64,000 bases of DNA from Clostridia bacterium (GTDB taxonomy: Bacteria; Bacillota; Clostridia; Christensenellales; Pumilibacteraceae). Below are positions 60,416 through 64,000 of the stretch, piece by piece (position 1 is the stretch's first letter; the number at the start of each line of letters is the position of its first letter). The notes under the pieces were generated by a model. It did not search any database. It saw only the letters and a list, made by a program, of their open reading frames with translations, and was not told the origin of the DNA. Where the stretch lies: positions 1 through 64,000 of the forward strand of contig JAAWDP010000003.1 of NCBI GenBank assembly GCA_022793815.1. The letters are read 5' to 3'. The translations under genes were made by a program, and so were the position numbers.

Positions 60416-60900
60416 GCCTGAACAGCCAGCCTCTTGTTGCCGCTGTCACGGACCGACGCGCCGTCAATCTTATATTTTTTCAATATGAAATGCGTAGCCG
60501 TGGAAAGCACGGATTCGAATCTCGACAGTTTTTCGCTTACGAAAAGCGCGACTTCCCTCAGCGTTTTGCCCTCGATTATTATGCATAAATCGTATGCGCC
60601 CGACATGAGATACAAATCTTTGACTTCCTCGAACTCGCCGATATCGGCGGCTATTTCGTCGAAGCCCTTTTCGCTTTTCGGAGTGACGCGCACTTCGATT
60701 AGCGCCTGAACACAGTCTTTGCCTATCTTCTCGCCGTCCACGACTACGCCGTATTTGAGAATTACGCCGCTCTTTTCCAATTCTTCCACGGCGCCGCGCA
60801 CGACGGCTGCGTCCTCTCCCAAAGCGGCAGCCATATCTTTCGCCGAAAGTCTGCCGTCGCCTGCCAGCATCTGCAATATGTCGGAATGTAATTTTTTCAT
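60412..60900 (-). CDS. Lrp/AsnC-family regulator
   Basis: The 162-residue protein has a winged-helix DNA-binding domain (about 4-52: DGRLSAKDMAAALGED) and a RAM/AsnC ligand-binding domain (about 65-145, GAYDLCIIIEG). Such proteins form octamers and respond to amino acids. It is coupled to the aminotransferase and 12 bases after aconitase, so it probably controls this operon. Confidence 0.93.
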   Translation of the reverse strand: MKKLHSDILQMLAGDGRLSAKDMAAALGEDAAVVRGAVEELEKSGVILKYGVVVDGEKIGKDCVQALIEVRVTPKSEKGFDEIAADIGEFEEVKDLYLMSGAYDLCIIIEGKTLREVALFVSEKLSRFESVLSTATHFILKKYKIDGASVRDSGNKRLAVQA

Positions 60901-60912
60901 AACGTCCTCCGT

Positions 60913-62835
60913 TTATTTACCGTTTTCTGCCGCATTCGCCGCAAGCACGCCGCCCGAAAGCAAGGTTTTTTTAAGCCGCTCTGACAGCGCCAAAACGCAT
61001 TTGAATTTATAACCGCCGCCGACGTTTTCTACAATCACCGTATCGCCGCTCTCTATCTGCCTCCTCGCGTCGGTGATTTTCAGTCTGTCGCCGCTCCCGA
61101 TTTTTTCGTAATCGCTTTCGTTTTCGAACACGAGGGGAAGTATGCCGTTATTGATAAGATTGTCCTTGTGTATCCGAGCAAAGCTCTTGGCTATTACGCC
61201 CTTAATGCCGAGATAAAGCGGTACAAGCGCGGCATGCTCGCGGCTGGAACCCTGACCGTAGTTTGCGCCCGCCACTATGAATCCGCCGCCGTTTTTCTTT
61301 GCTCGCTCGGAAAAATCGGGGTCGACCGGCGCAAGGCAATAGTCCGACAGATACGGTATATTGCTGCGGTACGGCAAAAGTTTTGCATTGGACGGCATAA
61401 TATGGTCCGTCGTTATATTGTCCTCGCACTTGATAAGCACACTGCCTTCCACGTCGTTTTTCATAGCGGTATTTACGGGAAAGGGCTTGATGTTCGGACC
61501 GCGTTCGACCTCTGTGTTTTCGAAATCGTCGGGTCTGAGAATGAGATTATCGTTTACCGCAAACCGCTTGGGCATTTGCTCGATGCTTATTTCCGGCATT
61601 TGCGAGGGGTCGGTCAACACGCCGTAAATTGCGGTGTATGCCGCCGTTTCCGGACTTACGAGATAAACGCTTGCGCTTGCCGTTCCGCTTCTCGCATAAA
61701 AATTGCGGTTGAACGTGCGCACGCTTACGGCGTTTGTTTTCGGCGACTGCCCCATGCCTATACAAGGTCCGCAGGCGCATTCCAGCACTCTCGCTCCCGC
61801 ATCGAGCATATCGGCAAGCGCGCCGTTTCTCGACAGCATTGCCAGCACCTGCCGCGACCCCGGGCTTATCGTAAGCGAGGTTTCGGGATGAACTTTTCTG
61901 CCCTTCAAAATCGCTGCGACTTTCATCATGTCCGAGTATGAAGAATTGGTGCACGAACCTATGCAGACCTGATGCACCTTTATTTTGCCTATTTCGCTTA
62001 CAGGCTTTACGGCGTCGGGCGAATGAGGACATGCGGCAAGAGGCCGCAAAGCGCTCAAATCCACGATGATTTCTTCGTCGTACACCGCATCGCCGTCAGC
62101 GGCAAGCGGTCTGTAATCTTTTTCGCGTCCCTGTGCTTTCAAAAACTCGCGCGTCATTTCGTCGCACGGAAAAATCGAAGTGGTCGCTCCGAGTTCGGCG
62201 CCCATATTCGTAATCGTGGCTCGTTCGGGAACGGTAAGCGTTTTAACTCCCTCACCCGTATATTCCATAACCTTGCCGACTCCGCCCTTGACGGACAGAC
62301 GTCTGAGCACTTCGAGTATTATGTCTTTCGCGGCGGTATTTTTAACCAATCGTCCCTTCAATTCTATTTTCACGACTTTCGGCATTGTCAGATGCAGCGC
62401 GCCGCCGCTCATGGCAACAGCCACGTCGAGTCCGCCCGCGCCGAGCGCGAACATGCCCATTCCGCCGCACGTAGGCGTATGCGAATCCGAGCCCAGCAAC
62501 GTAAGTCCCGGAACGGCAAACCGTTCGAGATGAACCTGATGACATATTCCGTTGCCGGGTTTACTGACGTAAACGCCGTGTTTAAGCGCGACGGTTCTGA
62601 TGTACTCGTGGTCGTCGGCATTTTCGAAACCGCTCTGCAAAGTGTTGTGGTCTATATAAGCGACGCTTCGCATCGTCTTGACTTTATCGCAGCCCAGGGA
62701 CTCGAATTGCAGATACGCCATCGTACCCGTGGAATCCTGCGTAAGCGTCTGGTCTATTTTTATTGCGATTTCCTCACCTGCAACAAGCCTACCCCCGACC
62801 AAATGGGCGGACAGTATTTTTTCGGTCAGATTCAT
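60913..62835 (-). CDS. Aconitate hydratase
   Basis: The 640-residue enzyme converts citrate to isocitrate through aconitate. The [4Fe-4S] ligands are in GSCTNSS and ECACGPC; DSHTPTCGGMG and SSREHAAL are present. The length and the single-chain layout (domains 1-3, linker, swivel domain 4 at about 480-640) match the monomeric mitochondrial-type/AcnA-like group of anaerobes. It follows a small hypothetical gene by 17 bases with AGGAGGG as RBS. Confidence 0.94.
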   Translation of the reverse strand: MNLTEKILSAHLVGGRLVAGEEIAIKIDQTLTQDSTGTMAYLQFESLGCDKVKTMRSVAYIDHNTLQSGFENADDHEYIRTVALKHGVYVSKPGNGICHQVHLERFAVPGLTLLGSDSHTPTCGGMGMFALGAGGLDVAVAMSGGALHLTMPKVVKIELKGRLVKNTAAKDIILEVLRRLSVKGGVGKVMEYTGEGVKTLTVPERATITNMGAELGATTSIFPCDEMTREFLKAQGREKDYRPLAADGDAVYDEEIIVDLSALRPLAACPHSPDAVKPVSEIGKIKVHQVCIGSCTNSSYSDMMKVAAILKGRKVHPETSLTISPGSRQVLAMLSRNGALADMLDAGARVLECACGPCIGMGQSPKTNAVSVRTFNRNFYARSGTASASVYLVSPETAAYTAIYGVLTDPSQMPEISIEQMPKRFAVNDNLILRPDDFENTEVERGPNIKPFPVNTAMKNDVEGSVLIKCEDNITTDHIMPSNAKLLPYRSNIPYLSDYCLAPVDPDFSERAKKNGGGFIVAGANYGQGSSREHAALVPLYLGIKGVIAKSFARIHKDNLINNGILPLVFENESDYEKIGSGDRLKITDARRQIESGDTVIVENVGGGYKFKCVLALSERLKKTLLSGGVLAANAAENGK

Positions 62836-62852
62836 TAAGCCCTCCTTTTACG

Positions 62853-63119
62853 CTAAGTCGTAGCGTTTTCCAGCACGAATTTATCGAAGTCCACGCTTTC
62901 CACGAAATCGCTTGATTTAAACGTGACGATATTAAACGAATGAAAACTGCGCGTATGGTGTTTGAGCAGTACCGGCGTCGGCTGGTCCATTTCGTGACAG
63001 ATTTCTATCAGGTAATTCATAAACTCCCTTTCGTCGTATCTGTCGCCGTTTATATACATATAGTCCGAAATTATTTTATCGCCGACCATGGTTTTTGCCC
63101 AAATTTTAAACACTGACAT
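62853..63119 (-). CDS. Small hypothetical protein, 88 aa
   Basis: I do not recognise it with certainty. The product is soluble, with alpha/beta alternation (DKIISDYMYINGDRYDEREFMNYL...), no signal peptide and one cysteine. AAGGAG precedes ATG 63119. It is the first gene of the aconitase-Lrp-aminotransferase operon and is preceded by a strong leader hairpin. Confidence 0.65.
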   Translation of the reverse strand: MSVFKIWAKTMVGDKIISDYMYINGDRYDEREFMNYLIEICHEMDQPTPVLLKHHTRSFHSFNIVTFKSSDFVESVDFDKFVLENATT

Positions 63120-63135
63120 ATTCTCCTTGTTTGCG

Positions 63136-63176
63136 GAAAGTGTGCCTTTTCGCTCCGCGCGTCAAAGCACACTTTC
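63136..63176 (-). promoter_or_regulatory. Leader hairpin of the aconitase operon
   Basis: GAAAGTGTGC (63136-63145) and GCACACTTTC (63167-63176) pair perfectly, and the stem can extend inward past one bulge. The predicted transcription start is near 63174, so this is the 5' end of the mRNA. Confidence 0.65.
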
Positions 63177-63180
63177 AAAC

Positions 63181-63209
63181 AGTATATAACATTTACGCTT
63201 TTTTTTCAA
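63181..63209 (-). promoter_or_regulatory. Promoter of the aconitase operon
   Basis: On the minus strand TTGAAA (63209-63204) and TATACT (63186-63181) are 17 bases apart. Confidence 0.7.
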
Positions 63210-63220
63210 GCGTTTGAGCG

Positions 63221-64000
63221 CTATTCCACGGATTTGAGAGCCTCAACCATGTCGATTTTCATTATCTTGCGCGTCATAAACAGCGTTGCGAGCATGGAGA
63301 ACGCAAACACGGCGCACAGGCATATAAGCACCACAAGCACGGGAAGATTGACGGGGATTGCGACGTTGAGTCCGCTTACCACCTGAGCCAGCCAATAAAA
63401 CATGCCGTAGCCAAGCGGCAAACCTATCAAGCAGCCTATGATTGTTATTACTATATTTTCCGCTATGATAAGCCGCGCAGTTTCATGCTTGCGGTAACCG
63501 AGCACCATGAGCGTGGCGATTTCGCGCGAGCGTTCCATGACGTTTATGGACGTTATGTTGTATATTACGGTAACGGCAAGCACCGCCGCGCCTATTACGA
63601 TTATCGCAACCGCCAAATCGAGTATTTCGGACATTTTGAGAGCGCGCGCCCGCAATTCGTCTTTGTCCAGCGCCGATTTAATACGGGCGTCGGGTTCGGG
63701 CTTTTCCGCCCCGTCCGCCAATCTCGCATATATTACGCTTGTTACGTTTTCCGCCGATACATCTGTCAGAATGTCCGTTCCGGCATATACGCCCGGCAGA
63801 AGATACTGATACGACACGTCGGAAACCACGACTTCGCACGCGCCGTATCCTACCGCCGTAACCGTCACCGTGTCGCCCTTCTTCACGCCCAAAGAATCGG
63901 CGAGATAGTGCGGCAGAACAAAGGACGAATCGTTCATCCGTATGCGCTCTTTCTTCTTGAAATCACTGTATAAATTGACGTAATCTTCGTCCTGCACGGC
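63221..64000 (-). CDS. ABC transporter permease, FtsX/MacB type (C-terminal part, cut by window end)
   Basis: The frame is open to the right edge; the GTG at 63997 is internal. The 259 visible residues hold an external region, then the FtsX core. A first helix (about 125-147) is followed by the conserved SREIATLMVLGYRKHE loop and two further helices (about 172-200 and 215-240), and the protein ends ALKSVE. Such permeases work with a cytoplasmic ATPase in lipoprotein or peptide export or in antimicrobial-peptide resistance; the ATPase gene would lie outside the window. Confidence 0.9.
   Translation of the reverse strand, partial: AVQDEDYVNLYSDFKKKERIRMNDSSFVLPHYLADSLGVKKGDTVTVTAVGYGACEVVVSDVSYQYLLPGVYAGTDILTDVSAENVTSVIYARLADGAEKPEPDARIKSALDKDELRARALKMSEILDLAVAIIVIGAAVLAVTVIYNITSINVMERSREIATLMVLGYRKHETARLIIAENIVITIIGCLIGLPLGYGMFYWLAQVVSGLNVAIPVNLPVLVVLICLCAVFAFSMLATLFMTRKIMKIDMVEALKSVE

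Overview
The window looks like a chromosomal piece from an anaerobic, gut-type Firmicute of the class Clostridia, probably uncultured. The evidence is the gene set: a rubrerythrin with N-terminal rubredoxin, a small 2[4Fe-4S] ferredoxin, a yaaT-holB-tmk-(Orn/Lys/Arg decarboxylase-like) cluster, strong RBSs, sigma-A promoters, and very large BspA-type leucine-rich-repeat lipoproteins. Nothing here identifies the species. The core has moderate GC; the stretch at about 6.5-9.4 kb is clearly more AT-rich by eye and looks acquired.

Layout. 1-1.3 kb: two C-terminal pieces of large serine recombinases, debris of an integrated element. 1.4-5.4 kb (minus strand): rpmH-rnpA-yidD-yidC-jag operon with two small genes at its end; dnaA is not beside it. 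5.5-6.4 kb: a TtcA/TilS-type tRNA thiolase and tRNA-Val(GAC). 6.5-9.4 kb: Type II restriction-modification cassette (C-protein-like HTH, nuclease, convergent HTH-fused m5C methyltransferase) with a GC-rich 50-bp hairpin and 13-bp inverted repeats near its ends. 9.6-12.7 kb: two ankyrin-repeat genes. 12.7-14.2 kb: two opposed, decayed HTH regulator pieces and an unknown lipoprotein.

14.2-24.9 kb (minus): one operon of a membrane protein, MoxR ATPase, DUF58, BatA-like and double-VWA proteins, ending in an LRR lipoprotein. 25.2-34.1 kb: one 2,969-residue LRR_5 lipoprotein. 34.5-35.5 kb: rubrerythrin and, divergently, a 79-residue protein with 21 cysteines, sharing a short control region with a perfect inverted repeat. 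35.6-44.2 kb (minus): operon of a small membrane protein, a circularly permuted GH3 glycosidase and two paralogous CBM-like lipoproteins (one with a DUF4886/SGNH domain). Its only visible promoter has a run of nine G between -35 and -10, the classic layout of a phase-variable promoter. 44.4-64 kb (minus except one gene): housekeeping genes: ABC-F ATPase, rpsF-ssb-rpsR, a two-component system, pyk, metA, ferredoxin, yaaT-holB-tmk, lysS, greA, aminotransferase-Lrp-aconitase, and an FtsX-type permease cut by the window end.

The most noteworthy items are the poly-G promoter of the GH3/lipoprotein operon, the divergent rubrerythrin/Cys-rich pair, the MoxR-VWA operon tied to LRR surface proteins with shared upstream motifs, and the R-M island with its palindrome and terminal repeats. 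All functional statements rest on reading translated sequence and motifs; no searches were run.
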